From Zeimonas sp050187175 (GTDB lineage Bacteria > Pseudomonadota > Gammaproteobacteria > Burkholderiales > Burkholderiaceae_E): a stretch of DNA of 64,000 nucleotides. The stretch is from NCBI GenBank assembly GCA_050187175.1, contig JBFWXS010000021.1, positions 1-64,000 of the forward strand, in the 5' to 3' direction. Below the pieces are notes generated by a model. It saw nothing but the letters and a program-made list of their open reading frames with translations, was not told the origin of the DNA and did not search any database. Of this stretch, positions 54,485 through 63,515 are shown piece after piece (position 1 is the stretch's first letter; every line of letters begins with the position of its first letter). A program made the position numbers and the translations under genes.

Positions 54485-55834
54485 ATGTTCGAGAAGATCC
54501 TGATCGCCAACCGCGGCGAGATCGCTCTGCGCGTCCAGCGCGCCTGCCGCGAACTCGGCATCAAGACCGTGGTCGTGCACTCGCAGGCGGATACCGAGGC
54601 CAAGTACGTCAAGCTCGCCGACGAATCGGTCTGCATCGGACCGCCGCCGTCGCGCGACAGCTACCTGAACATCCCCGCCATCATCAGCGCCGCTGAAGTC
54701 ACCGATGCCGAGGCCATCCATCCCGGCTACGGCTTCCTGTCGGAGAACGCCGACTTCGCCGAGCGCGTCGAACGCAGCGGCTTCGTCTTCATCGGCCCGC
54801 GCCCCGACTCGATCCGCTTGATGGGCGACAAGGTCTCGGCCAAGGACGCGATGAAGAAGGCCGGCGTGCCGGTCGTCCCCGGTTCCGAAGGCGCGCTGCC
54901 GGAAGACCCGAAGGAAGTGCTGCGCATCGTCCGCGCGATCGGCTATCCGGTCATCATCAAGGCGGCCGGCGGCGGCGGCGGGCGCGGCATGCGCGTCGTG
55001 CATACCGAAGCCGCGCTGCTCAACGCGGTGACGATGACGCGCACCGAAGCGCAGGCGGCATTCAACAACCCGTCGGTCTACGCGGAACGCTTCCTGGAGA
55101 ATCCGCGCCACATCGAGATCCAGGTCCTGGCCGACGAGTACAAGAACGCCGTCTACCTCGGCGAACGCGACTGCTCGATGCAGCGGCGTCATCAGAAGAT
55201 CATCGAGGAAGGGCCTGCGCCCGGCATCAGCCGGCGCCTGCTCGACCGCATCGGCGCGCGCTGCGCCGAGGCGTGCAAGAAGATCGGCTACCGCGGCGCG
55301 GGCACCTTCGAGTTCCTGTTCGAGAACGACGAGTTCTACTTCATCGAGATGAACACGCGCGTGCAGGTCGAACACCCGGTCACCGAGCTGATCACCGGGA
55401 TCGACATCGTGCAGGAGCAGATCCGCGTCGCGTCCGGCGAAAAGCTGCGGCTGCGCCAGCGCGACGTGATGCTGCGCGGCCACGCGATCGAATGCCGCAT
55501 CAACGCCGAGGACCCGTACAAGTTCACGCCCTCGCCCGGCCGGATCACCGCCTGGCACCCCCCGGGCGGCCCCGGCATCCGCGTCGATTCGCATGCGTAT
55601 GCCAACTACTTCGTGCCGCCGAACTATGATTCGATGATCGCCAAGGTGCTCGCCTACGGCGACACCCGCGACCAGGCGATCAAGCGGATGCGCATCGCAC
55701 TGTCGGAGATGGCGGTCGAAGGCATCCAGACCAACCTGGCCTTGCATCGCGAGCTGCTGGCCGACGCCCGCTTCGTCACCGGCGGCACGTCGATCCACTA
55801 TCTGGAGCAGAAACTCGCGCAGCGCAAGGGCTGA
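54485..55834 (+). CDS. accC: Biotin carboxylase subunit of acetyl-CoA carboxylase
   Basis: Carboxylates biotin on AccB using ATP and bicarbonate. The 449-residue length is exactly that of the stand-alone enzyme. Motifs include FEKILIANRGEIALRV, KAAGGGGGRGMRVVH, GERDCSMQRRHQKIIEE and EMNTRVQVEHPVTE. Distinct from the longer catabolic biotin carboxylase/carrier at 45842-47884. Confidence 0.97.
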   Translation: MFEKILIANRGEIALRVQRACRELGIKTVVVHSQADTEAKYVKLADESVCIGPPPSRDSYLNIPAIISAAEVTDAEAIHPGYGFLSENADFAERVERSGFVFIGPRPDSIRLMGDKVSAKDAMKKAGVPVVPGSEGALPEDPKEVLRIVRAIGYPVIIKAAGGGGGRGMRVVHTEAALLNAVTMTRTEAQAAFNNPSVYAERFLENPRHIEIQVLADEYKNAVYLGERDCSMQRRHQKIIEEGPAPGISRRLLDRIGARCAEACKKIGYRGAGTFEFLFENDEFYFIEMNTRVQVEHPVTELITGIDIVQEQIRVASGEKLRLRQRDVMLRGHAIECRINAEDPYKFTPSPGRITAWHPPGGPGIRVDSHAYANYFVPPNYDSMIAKVLAYGDTRDQAIKRMRIALSEMAVEGIQTNLALHRELLADARFVTGGTSIHYLEQKLAQRKG

Positions 55835-55880
55835 GCGCCGCGGAGCGGCGGCGGCGCGCCGCTTCGTGATGGAGAGATCT

Positions 55881-56951
55881 ATGAACGACAGTGCAGAACC
55901 GCCGCAATCGCCGGCCTGGGCCGAGATCGAATTCACAGTGAACGAGGAGCGCGTCGAGGCCTGGTCCGACGCACTGCTGGAGGCCGGCGCGGTATCGGTG
56001 CAGGCCGAGGACGCCGACGCGGCCTCGCCGGCGGAGCAGCCGCTGTTCGGCGAACCCGGAGAGCCGCCGCCGGCGGCCGGCTGGCAGCGCACACGATTGT
56101 CCGCGCTGCTCGCCGCCGAGCTCGACGCGGACGAGCTGCTCGCGGCAGCCGCGTCCTTATGCGGCGAAGCGGTACCCACCGAACACAGCTATCGCCTGGT
56201 ACCCGATCAGGACTGGGTCAAGGCGACGCAAGCGCAGTTCGAGCCGATCCCGATCGGCGAACGGCTGTGGATCACGCCGTCATGGCATCTGCCGGACGGC
56301 GATGGCGTGAGCGGCGAGGGCGTAGGCGGCGATCGCGTGAGCGGCGGCGATTGCGCGAGCGGCGACGATAGCGTGAGCGGCGGCGGCGCGGAAGGCACGG
56401 AGAGCGCCGCTCCCGCGGACCACGCGCAGGCGGCACCGCGCACCGTGGGCACGCGCCATGCGATCGTGCTCGATCCCGGCCTGGCCTTCGGCACCGGCAG
56501 CCATCCGACCACCCGCTTGTGCCTGGAGTGGCTGGACGGCATGCTGAAGGCCGGCCAGCACGTCATCGACTACGGCTGCGGCTCGGGCATCCTGGCAATC
56601 GCCGCTGCGCGACTGGGCGCCGCCTCGGTCTGCGCAATCGACATCGATCCGCAGGCATTGACGAGCGCGCGCCACAATGCCGACGTCAACGGCGTGCGCC
56701 TGGACATCCGCGCAACCAGCCAGCCGCCTCCCGCGCCGGCCGACGTCGTCGTCGCGAACATCCTGGCCAACCCGCTGCGAGTCCTGGCACCGCTGCTGTC
56801 GGCGCTCGTTGCCCCGGGGGGCAGCCTGGTGCTCGCCGGCCTGCTCGACCGGCAGGCCGACGAGATCGCCGCCTGCTATCCCGCCTTCGACCTGCGCCCA
56901 TGGCGCTCGCTGGAAGGCTGGACTTGCCTGGCCGGCGCCAAGCGTTCATGA
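55881..56951 (+). CDS. prmA: Ribosomal protein L11 methyltransferase with a repeat-encoded insertion
   Basis: Methylates ribosomal protein L11 with S-adenosylmethionine. The 356 residues exceed the usual 295 or so. Substrate-recognition domain comes first (residues 1-110), then a linker with DQDWVKATQAQFEPIPIG, then the methyltransferase: DPGLAFGTGSHPTTRLCLEW, motif I DYGCGSGILAIAAARLGA (near 230) and NILANPLRVLAP. The extra length is mainly an insert between WHLP and VLDPGLAFG (about 137-190), whose first part (140-170) is a Gly/Asp/Ser repeat. The ATG at 55881 follows GGAG; a GTG at 55866 is an alternative. Confidence 0.92.
   Translation: MNDSAEPPQSPAWAEIEFTVNEERVEAWSDALLEAGAVSVQAEDADAASPAEQPLFGEPGEPPPAAGWQRTRLSALLAAELDADELLAAAASLCGEAVPTEHSYRLVPDQDWVKATQAQFEPIPIGERLWITPSWHLPDGDGVSGEGVGGDRVSGGDCASGDDSVSGGGAEGTESAAPADHAQAAPRTVGTRHAIVLDPGLAFGTGSHPTTRLCLEWLDGMLKAGQHVIDYGCGSGILAIAAARLGAASVCAIDIDPQALTSARHNADVNGVRLDIRATSQPPPAPADVVVANILANPLRVLAPLLSALVAPGGSLVLAGLLDRQADEIAACYPAFDLRPWRSLEGWTCLAGAKRS
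56298..56390. repeat. 15/18-bp tandem repeat inside prmA
   Basis: Units ggcgatggcgtgagc, ggcgagggcgtaggc and ggcgatcgcgtgagc, then two 18-bp versions and a partial unit, all in frame, encoding GDGVS-like peptides. Confidence 0.82.
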
Positions 56952-57007
56952 TCGGCCGACCCCCGTCCGTGTCGCGCCGTAACGCGCCCCTGCCCCGCCG
57001 CTGATCG

Positions 57008-59092
57008 ATGGCCCTCGCGACCACCTGCCCTCAGTGCAAGACCAGCTTCAAGGTCGTTCCCGACCAGTTGAAGCTGCGGCGCGGACTGGTTCGCTGCGGG
57101 TCGTGCCAGCATGTCTTTTCGGGCATCGACCATCTGCGCTACGTGGAGGAGCCGCGCCCCGGCGCAGCGGCCGCCGCGCCCGATCCGCTGCACACGGCCT
57201 TCTTCCTGCCGGAAACGATACTGGCCAGTCCGCCGCCGCCCAGCATCGCCGCTGCGCCGGCGGAACGCGGCCGGCCATCGATGCCGGCCGGTGAGCCGCG
57301 CGCCGGTGAGCCGCGCGCCGACGAGCTAAGCGCTGACGAGTCCGCCGAGGCCGAGGCCTGGACCGAGGCCGAAGCGCGGACGGAGGCCGCAACTCGAACC
57401 GAGATCGAAGATCGGACCGAGATCGAAGGCAGGACCGAGATCGACGCTCGAATCGAGACTGAAGCGCGAATCGAGACCGAGACCCAGGCCAAGACCGAAG
57501 CCCAGGCCGAGACTGCCCCCCAGGCCGAAGTCCCCTCCCAGGTCGAATTGGCAGCCCACACCGAAGCCGAAGCAGAGACAGAAGCGGGCGCCAGGAGCGA
57601 GCCGGGAACAGAGGCTGAGACCGGCAGCGACTCCGCGACTGCGCTGACGACACCGGCGGCGGTGGACGCTGCCGCGCCGGATGTACTCCACGCCCCGCCC
57701 CAATGGATGGCGCCCGGTGCGCCGACCGAAGCGAACGCGAACCCGGCGGAAGATACGCTGTCCGCGAATCTCGTCCCCTCCGAGCCAGAAGCCGGCCTCG
57801 CACCGCCCGGACTGCTCGCCGATGACGATGAAGGCGATCGCGTGCTGCGCGCACTCGAGCAGGCGGAGCGCTCGCTGGGCTTCGACGGCACCCGCCTCGA
57901 GACCCATGCGGGCGCCGCACGCGTCGACACCGAACGCGACCCGCCGTCTCAGGCCTCGGATCACGCACGCTACGTCGCGTTCGACACCGAGCCCGACATA
58001 GATGCGCTCGCCCTACCGCGTCAGCGCGCCGTCGAGCCGCCCAGCGACGACTTCGACGAGCCGGTCGAGTCGCTGCTCGCGACCACGCCGCCCGATTTCG
58101 GCGATCTGCCGCTGGAGTCGAGCGAGGACATAGGCAGCCGGACTGCCGAAGACGCCGGCGGCGCCGCGGCTGCACTCGCAAGCGACCAGGCGTACGACGT
58201 GAGCACGAGCGCAGCGCCCAGCGACGAGGCGGCGAACGACCCGCACGGCGACGCGGCGGCTGAGGCCGGAGCCGGGGCGATCGAAGCCGAGCCCGCAGAA
58301 AGAGCTATCGTCGAAAGAATTGCCGCCGAAGGAATCCCCGCCGAACGAATCGCCATCGAACCGCAGGCCGCATCCGACGGCATCGTCTCGCCGATCGCCG
58401 GAGAGGCCGGGCCAGTCGGTATCGCGGACGAGTTCACGTCGCGAGACACCGACGACGCGCGCTCATCTCCCCGCAACGACGCGGCGGGCCCACGGCGCAC
58501 AGCGCCGCCCCCTCCCCGCGCGGCCCCCGACGCGCTGCTCGACGCCGACGCGGACGCCGACATCGGCGACGAATCCGCGATCGACTACTTCTCGGTCGGC
58601 CGGCGCGGCGTCGGCTTCGTCGATCGCCACGGGCCGATCGCGCTGATGGCTGCCGCGCTGCTCACGCTGCTGCTGATCGTGCAATGGACCATCGCGCAGC
58701 GGGCCGTGATCGCTGCCCGCTGGCCGGCGCTGGCGCCGGCGCTGACGGCGGTGGCGAGCCCGTTCGGCCTGACGATGGAACTGCCGCGCGATCTGCAAGT
58801 CCTGACGATCGAATCCTTCGAGCTGCAATCGGCCGCCACGCCCGGTGTGCTGAACCTGTCGGCGCTGCTGCGCAATCGCGCCGCGCATCCGGTGCACTGG
58901 CCGGCGATGCAGCTGACGCTGACCGATCCGGCCAATCAGATCCTCGCGCGCAAGGTGCTGCTGCCGCAGGACTACCTGCCGCCTGAAGCGCAGGCGGGCG
59001 TTCCGCCGCGCGGCGAGTGGCCGCTGCGGATCGCGCTCGACGCGCACGATCTGCAGCCGGCGGGTTATTCAGTCAAGCTCTTCTATCCCTGA
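57008..59092 (+). CDS. Zinc-ribbon DUF3426 membrane protein with a long acidic repeat region
   Basis: A 694-residue protein in the usual place after prmA. N-terminus is an MJ0042-type zinc ribbon with C7-P-Q-C10 and C30-G-S-C33. A very long disordered acidic region (about 90-540) follows, including a Glu/Thr/Ala repeat stretch (about 110-210, units such as RTEIE and RIETE). One membrane helix (about 542-565) and a C-terminal DUF3426 domain (FELQSAATPGVLNLSALLRN onward) end the protein. The relatives I know are about 250-450 residues, so the middle is expanded. Function unknown; localisation is inner membrane with the C-domain probably periplasmic. Confidence 0.85.
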   Translation: MALATTCPQCKTSFKVVPDQLKLRRGLVRCGSCQHVFSGIDHLRYVEEPRPGAAAAAPDPLHTAFFLPETILASPPPPSIAAAPAERGRPSMPAGEPRAGEPRADELSADESAEAEAWTEAEARTEAATRTEIEDRTEIEGRTEIDARIETEARIETETQAKTEAQAETAPQAEVPSQVELAAHTEAEAETEAGARSEPGTEAETGSDSATALTTPAAVDAAAPDVLHAPPQWMAPGAPTEANANPAEDTLSANLVPSEPEAGLAPPGLLADDDEGDRVLRALEQAERSLGFDGTRLETHAGAARVDTERDPPSQASDHARYVAFDTEPDIDALALPRQRAVEPPSDDFDEPVESLLATTPPDFGDLPLESSEDIGSRTAEDAGGAAAALASDQAYDVSTSAAPSDEAANDPHGDAAAEAGAGAIEAEPAERAIVERIAAEGIPAERIAIEPQAASDGIVSPIAGEAGPVGIADEFTSRDTDDARSSPRNDAAGPRRTAPPPPRAAPDALLDADADADIGDESAIDYFSVGRRGVGFVDRHGPIALMAAALLTLLLIVQWTIAQRAVIAARWPALAPALTAVASPFGLTMELPRDLQVLTIESFELQSAATPGVLNLSALLRNRAAHPVHWPAMQLTLTDPANQILARKVLLPQDYLPPEAQAGVPPRGEWPLRIALDAHDLQPAGYSVKLFYP
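57284..57620. repeat. Degenerate short repeats in the DUF3426 gene
   Basis: A 15-bp pair (gccggtgagccgcgc-like) at about 57286-57318 is followed by 12-18-bp units of type gagaccgaggcc through 57620, all in frame, encoding Glu/Thr/Ala-rich sequence. Confidence 0.6.
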
Positions 59093-59140
59093 GCCGGCAC
59101 GACGCCGGCCCTCGCCCCCTCGACCTGTCCAGGAGCCCTC

Positions 59141-60085
59141 ATGTCCCGACGCGTGCTGATCAGCGGTTCGGTCGCCTTCGACACCATCATGGTCTTCGAA
59201 GGCCATTTCAAGGACCACATCCTGCCCGACCGCACGCACATGCTGAATGTCTCGTTCCTGACGCCTCGGCTGAAGCGTGAATACGGCGGCTGCGCGGCGA
59301 ACATCGCGTTCAATCTCGCCGCGCTCGGCGGCCAGGCCGTCGTGCTGGCCACGGTGGGACACGACGGCGGCGAATACGTGCAGCACCTCGCCCAGCACGG
59401 TGTCGACGTCACGCAGGTCAGACAGCTCGACAATCAGTTCACCGCGCAGGCATTCATCACCACCGACCTCGCCGACAACCAGATCGTCGCATTCCATCCG
59501 GGCGCGATGAGCGAAGGGCACGCCGTCCGCGTTGCACAGGCTGCGGCCGGTGCCGCCTGGGGCATCGTCGCGCCGAACGGCAAGGCAGCGATGCAGCAGC
59601 ACGCGCGCGAGTTCGCCGAGCAGCGGATTCCGTACATCTTCGATCCGGGCCAGGGCCTGCCGATGTTCGACGGCGCGGAACTGCGCGCGCTGATCGAGCC
59701 GGCGACGGCGGTCACGGTGAACGACTACGAGGCCGGCGTACTGTGCGAGCGCACCGGCTGGAGCGAAGCGGAGATCGCTGCCAAGGTCCAGACCCTGATC
59801 GTGACGCGCGGCGGCGAAGGCTCGCGGCTTCATCACGGCGGCAGGACGGTCGACATCGCGCCGGTCGCGATCAGCCGCGCCGTCGATCCCACCGGCTGCG
59901 GCGACGCTTATCGCGGCGGGCTGCTTTACGGCCTGGCGCAGGGCTGGGACTGGGCGGATGCGGCGCGGCTGGGGAGCGTCATCGGCGCCATCAAGATCGA
60001 ACAGCAGGGAGCACAGAATCACCGGCTCGAGCGCGACGAAGTCGCGCGCCGCTTCCGCGAGACCTACGGCCGCTCGCCCTTGTAG
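59141..60085 (+). CDS. PfkB-family carbohydrate/nucleoside kinase (adenosine kinase-like)
   Basis: A 314-residue ribokinase-fold kinase. N-terminal ISGSVAFDTIMVFEGHFKDH, the YGGCAANIAFNLAALGG motif, and the C-terminal PfkB signature DPTGCGDAYRGGLLYGL (about 249-265) with the catalytic aspartate in GCGDAYRG. Relatives in this position are often annotated adenosine kinase or sugar kinase; the substrate is not decided. It follows the DUF3426 gene by 48 bases. Confidence 0.9.
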   Translation: MSRRVLISGSVAFDTIMVFEGHFKDHILPDRTHMLNVSFLTPRLKREYGGCAANIAFNLAALGGQAVVLATVGHDGGEYVQHLAQHGVDVTQVRQLDNQFTAQAFITTDLADNQIVAFHPGAMSEGHAVRVAQAAAGAAWGIVAPNGKAAMQQHAREFAEQRIPYIFDPGQGLPMFDGAELRALIEPATAVTVNDYEAGVLCERTGWSEAEIAAKVQTLIVTRGGEGSRLHHGGRTVDIAPVAISRAVDPTGCGDAYRGGLLYGLAQGWDWADAARLGSVIGAIKIEQQGAQNHRLERDEVARRFRETYGRSPL

Positions 60086-60090
60086 CCTGC

Positions 60091-60180
60091 CCGCCGCGGG
60101 ACTCGCCGCCGCGGGACTCGCCGCCGCGGAACTCGCCGCCGCGGAACTTGCCGCTGCGGAGTTCGACCGCCACGGGCTTG
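60091..60180. repeat. Six-unit 15-bp tandem repeat downstream of the PfkB-family gene
   Basis: Units ccgccgcgggactcg (x2), ccgccgcggaactcg, ccgccgcggaacttg, ccgctgcggagttcg and accgccacgggcttg, filling the gap between convergent kinase and yggU genes. Confidence 0.9.
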
Positions 60181-60194
60181 ACCCGCGCCCTCCG

Positions 60195-60521
60195 CTAGCC
60201 GAAGCAGGCGGCCAGCTCAGCCGCGTCCAGCTCAACCTCCGCCTCCACCAGCTTGCGTCGCGCACCGGCGCCGGCAAGCAGCCGGATGCGCTTGCGCGGC
60301 ACGCCGAGACGCTCGGCGACGAAGCGCAGCACCTCGTCATTGGCGCGGCCGTCGACCGGCGGCGCGGCGATGCGCAGTTTCAGGCAGTCATCGTGCACGC
60401 CCACCACTTCGCTGCGTGCCGCGCCCGGCTGGACCGCGAGGCGGATGCGCCAGGCGCCGGGTGCGCCGCTCAGCCAGACTGCGGCATCGCCGCTCAGCGG
60501 GGCTGAGGCGCCACGGCTCAC
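60195..60521 (-). CDS. YggU/DUF167 family protein
   Basis: A 108-residue protein with the DUF167 core IRLAVQPGAARSEVVGVHDD, LKLRIAAPPVDGRANDEVLR and RIRLLAGAGARRKLV. Function unknown; a small alpha/beta fold. I chose the GTG at 60521 because it overlaps the yggT stop (GTGA) and gives a family-length protein; no ATG fits. The yggT-yggU order is widely conserved. Confidence 0.85.
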   Translation of the reverse strand: MSRGASAPLSGDAAVWLSGAPGAWRIRLAVQPGAARSEVVGVHDDCLKLRIAAPPVDGRANDEVLRFVAERLGVPRKRIRLLAGAGARRKLVEAEVELDAAELAACFG

Positions 60522-61078
60522 GCAGCCAGCGCGATGAACGCCGGCATCGTCGAATGCAGCAGCGTCAGCAGCAGCTGCACGATCAGCAGCACCACCAGCG
60601 GCGACAGGTCGACGCCGCCGATCAGCGGCAGCACGCGCCGGATCGGCGCCAGGAACGGCCGCGTCAGCGCATCGACGGTGGGAGCGATGGGTGCGTGCGG
60701 ATTGACCCACGACAGCACCGCGCCGAGCAGCAGCAGGGCCGTCAGCAGCCACAGCGTCCATTTGATCAGCCAGAACACCGCCAGCAGCACGACCGCGCCG
60801 AAGGCCGGCGTGCGGCCGCGCCCGAAGATCATGACGTAGAAGACGGCCAGCACGACCGCCAGCAGCAGCGCGCCGAGCAGGCTCGCCCAATCGATGCTGC
60901 GCGTCGCCGGCAGTACGCTGCGCAGCGGCCGCACGAGCCAGTCGGTGACCGCGATGACGAACTGGCCGATCGGGTTGCGGGCGCCGAGCCCGGCCCAGTT
61001 CATGTACGCGCGCAGGACGCAGGCGCTGGCCAGCAGGCTGGCGAGCGTTTCCAGGAGGAGCCAGAGGGTCTGTGACAT
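60518..61078 (-). CDS. YggT family inner-membrane protein
   Basis: A 186-residue membrane protein with two repeats of the YggT domain, each two helices with the pattern SWVNPHAPIAPTVDALTRPF / NWAGLGARNPIGQFVIAVTD and LRSVLPATRSIDWASLL / IRRVLPLIGGVDLSPLV. Proposed roles of the family include osmotic and cell-division functions; none is shown here. Upstream of yggU, overlapping it by 4 bases. Confidence 0.9.
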   Translation of the reverse strand: MSQTLWLLLETLASLLASACVLRAYMNWAGLGARNPIGQFVIAVTDWLVRPLRSVLPATRSIDWASLLGALLLAVVLAVFYVMIFGRGRTPAFGAVVLLAVFWLIKWTLWLLTALLLLGAVLSWVNPHAPIAPTVDALTRPFLAPIRRVLPLIGGVDLSPLVVLLIVQLLLTLLHSTMPAFIALAA

Positions 61079-61211
61079 GAGATTCGGTCGGAAGTCGCGA
61101 TCGATTCTCGCACAATGAGAGAGTCCCGCGACGCCGATGAGCGCACGCGGGACTCGAAGGATCGGCAGCGGGCCGCGTCAGCGGCCCGCCCGCCCAGGCA
61201 AGCGCGAACGC

Positions 61212-61733
61212 TTACGGACGGTTGCCGGTCGGGAACGGCCACGCGGCCGCCGGATTCAGCGGCTTGGCAGCAGGTGCAACCGGTGCCGCAGGGGCAGGCT
61301 TGGCAGCAGCCGGTTTTTTGGCAGCTTTCTTCTTGGCCGCTTTCTTGGTGGCCTTCTTGGCAGCAGCCGGCTTCTTCGCAGCAGCTTTCTTCACGGCCTT
61401 CTTGGTCGCTTTCTTGGCGACTTTCTTGGCCGCTTTCTTGGCTGCAGGCTTCTTAGCCGCTACTTTCTTGGCGGCCGGCTTCTTGGCGGCAGCTTTCTTC
61501 GCGCCAGCCTTCTTCGCGCCAGCTCTCTTCGCAGCAGCCTTCTTCACCGCCGGCTTCTTGGCAGCCGTTTTCTTCTTGGCGGCCTTCTTCACGGCGGGCT
61601 TCTTGGCCGCGACCTTCTTCACCACGGCCTTCTTGGCAGCGGCTTTCTTGGCGGCGGGCTTCTTGGCGGCAGCTTTCTTCGCGGCCGGTTTCTTAGCAGC
61701 CGATTTCTTGGCAGCTTTCTTGGCGGTAGCCAT
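61212..61733 (-). CDS. Histone H1-like DNA-binding protein (Lys/Ala-repeat)
   Basis: A 173-residue, extremely basic protein of tandem AAKK/PAAKK/AVKK units, like BpH1 of Bordetella and similar nucleoid proteins, likely binding and compacting DNA. It ends with the non-repeat tail PLNPAAAWPFPTGNRP, a conserved ending in betaproteobacterial members. The start has an AAGGAGATCC ribosome site. The repeat nature is a real family property and differs from the 15-bp repeats seen elsewhere. Nearby: yggT 133 bases downstream and nrdB 330 bases upstream. Confidence 0.9.
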   Translation of the reverse strand: MATAKKAAKKSAAKKPAAKKAAAKKPAAKKAAAKKAVVKKVAAKKPAVKKAAKKKTAAKKPAVKKAAAKRAGAKKAGAKKAAAKKPAAKKVAAKKPAAKKAAKKVAKKATKKAVKKAAAKKPAAAKKATKKAAKKKAAKKPAAAKPAPAAPVAPAAKPLNPAAAWPFPTGNRP

Positions 61734-62063
61734 AGAGGATCTCCTTTACTCAGGATGGTGCGATTACGGAAACCCGTGCCGCCGCGCCCGAAGGCGACAG
61801 TCGGTACGAGCTATTCATCGGCGCAAGAACACCCTGGTAGCGGGTTACCGCTCCTACGCTAATGAATTCGGCACAAAAAAAACGCCGATCCCGCGAGGGA
61901 TTCGGCGTTTTCAGGAGGTCGTCAAAACTCGGGCGGGAAGAAGCCCCTGCGGTCAGCGAATGCCGCATCGTCGATATCGACCGTGTCTTCCCGTAATCCG
62001 TCTGCAACCTCAATTCTGACCCTGTCTCACGGCACCTGGCCGCCTTCAGCCGTCTGGATTCGC
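61734..62063. other. Intergenic region between nrdB and the histone-like gene
   Basis: No gene is seen. It holds the histone-like gene's ribosome site (next to 61734) and an intrinsic terminator at 61875-61912 for the upstream nrdB transcript. The remainder shows no further structure. Confidence 0.7.
61875..61912 (-). terminator. Intrinsic terminator after nrdB
   Basis: Minus-strand stem AACGCCGAATCCC / GGGATCGGCGTT with a TCGC loop and a following run of eight T (61874-61881). The plus-strand side also ends in four T, so weak two-way activity is possible. It lies about 150 bases past the nrdB stop. Confidence 0.85.
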
Positions 62064-63278
62064 TCAATCCCAACTCAGCGCGCCACCGGTCTGGTACTCG
62101 ATGACCCGCGTCTCGAAGAAATTGCGCTCTTTCTTCAGATCGATCATCTCGCTCATCCAGGGGAAGGGGTTCTCCTCCTGGGCGAACAAGGTATCGAGAC
62201 CGATCTGCTGCGCGCGCCGGTTGGCGATGAAGCGCAGATAGGACTTGAACATCGGCGCGTTCAGGCCGAGCACGCCGCGCGGCATGGTGTCCTCGGCGTA
62301 CGCGTACTCGAGATCGACCGCGCGCATGAACAGCGCCCGCACTTCGTCGCGGAACTGCGGCGTCCACAGATGCGGATTCTCGAGCTTGATCTGGTTGATC
62401 AGGTCGATGCCGAAATTGCAGTGCATCGACTCGTCGCGCAGGATGTACTGGTACTGCTCGGCCGCGCCGGTCATCTTGTTCTGGCGGCCCAGCGCCAGGA
62501 TCTGCACGAAGCCGACGTAGAAGAACAGACCTTCCATCAGGCAGGCGAAGACGATCAGCGACTTCAGCAGCTTCTGGTCGTTCTCGGGCGTGCCCGTGGT
62601 GAAGTTGGGGTCGGTCAGCGTGTCGATGAACGGAATCAGGAACTCGTCCTTGGCCCGGATCGACTCGACCTCGTGATACGCGTTGAAGATCTCGCCCTCG
62701 TCGAGTCCCAGCGACTCGACGATGTACTGGTACGCATGCGTGTGGATCGCTTCCTCGAACGCCTGGCGCAGCAGGAATTGCCGGCATTCAGGCGCCGAGA
62801 TGTGGCGGTACGTTCCCAGCACGATGTTGTTCGCCGCCAGCGAATCCGCGGTGACGAAGAAGCCGAGATTGCGCTTGACCAGCCGGCGCTCGTCCTCGGT
62901 CAGGCCGTTCGGCGTCTTCCACAAGCCGATGTCGCGGCTCATGTTGATTTCCTGCGGCATCCAGTGGTTGGCGCAGGTGGCGAGGTACTTCTCCCACGCC
63001 CACTTGTACTTGAACGGCACCAGCTGGTTGACGTCGGCGCCGCCGTTGATGATGCGCTTGTCTTCGACGCGCACGCGGCGCGTGCTCTGAGCGACCTGCG
63101 ATCCGTTATGCCGCTTCGCATCGTGGCCGGCCTGCGGCGCAGGCGGCGCGATCGCGACATCGGCAACGACGATGGCGGCTTGCACGCTCAGCAGCGGCGC
63201 AACATCGGGCCGCGCCATCGGCGGCTGAGCGGGCGCCGGTCGGGCCGGCGCGGCAGGAATATCGTCCCAGGACAGCAT
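62064..63278 (-). CDS. nrdB: Ribonucleotide reductase class I beta subunit
   Basis: Houses the di-iron/tyrosyl radical cofactor for deoxyribonucleotide synthesis. The 404 residues have family blocks LGFFVTADSLAANNIVL, RQAFEEAIHTHAYQYIVESL with the iron ligands E and H and the expected radical tyrosine in the spacing E-A-I-H-T-H-A-Y, and YILRDESMHCNFGIDLINQI. The first 65 residues (Pro/Ala-rich) are not conserved. It lies 237 bases downstream of nrdA in the same direction, with an inverted repeat between. Confidence 0.94.
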   Translation of the reverse strand: MLSWDDIPAAPARPAPAQPPMARPDVAPLLSVQAAIVVADVAIAPPAPQAGHDAKRHNGSQVAQSTRRVRVEDKRIINGGADVNQLVPFKYKWAWEKYLATCANHWMPQEINMSRDIGLWKTPNGLTEDERRLVKRNLGFFVTADSLAANNIVLGTYRHISAPECRQFLLRQAFEEAIHTHAYQYIVESLGLDEGEIFNAYHEVESIRAKDEFLIPFIDTLTDPNFTTGTPENDQKLLKSLIVFACLMEGLFFYVGFVQILALGRQNKMTGAAEQYQYILRDESMHCNFGIDLINQIKLENPHLWTPQFRDEVRALFMRAVDLEYAYAEDTMPRGVLGLNAPMFKSYLRFIANRRAQQIGLDTLFAQEENPFPWMSEMIDLKKERNFFETRVIEYQTGGALSWD

Positions 63279-63422
63279 CTCAGTTCTCGCTTCAATACAG
63301 CTAGATAACTACTTGTACTGCCGCGAGAATCCACTGTTATTCACAAGCGGAATCTTACGGCCCTTGTGGATCGCTTGCAACGATTGACGCACTTTCGTCT
63401 TGACTTGAAAGCCTTTTTGTCG

Positions 63423-63458
63423 GTGTTCACGCAACAGCATCAGCCGCTGCGTGAACAC
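63423..63458. repeat. 11-bp inverted repeat between nrdA and nrdB
   Basis: GTGTTCACGCA (63423-63433) and TGCGTGAACAC (63448-63458) with a 14-base spacer. No T run follows on the transcribed (minus) strand. It could be a protein-binding site or an mRNA structure affecting nrdB expression. The pattern does not match the known NrdR box. Confidence 0.7.
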
Positions 63459-63515
63459 TTCGGCGATCGATTCGATGACGACGATCACGCGCATCATGCT
63501 CAGCGGCGACTCATC

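Noticed and set aside
61212..61733. Low-complexity sequence as a repeat artefact
   Set aside because: It encodes a full Lys/Ala-repeat histone-like protein with a good ribosome site and a conserved non-repeat tail.
63309..63497. Possible 62-residue gene between nrdA and nrdB
   Set aside because: No family features, no ribosome site, and it contains the 11-bp inverted repeat; more likely non-coding.
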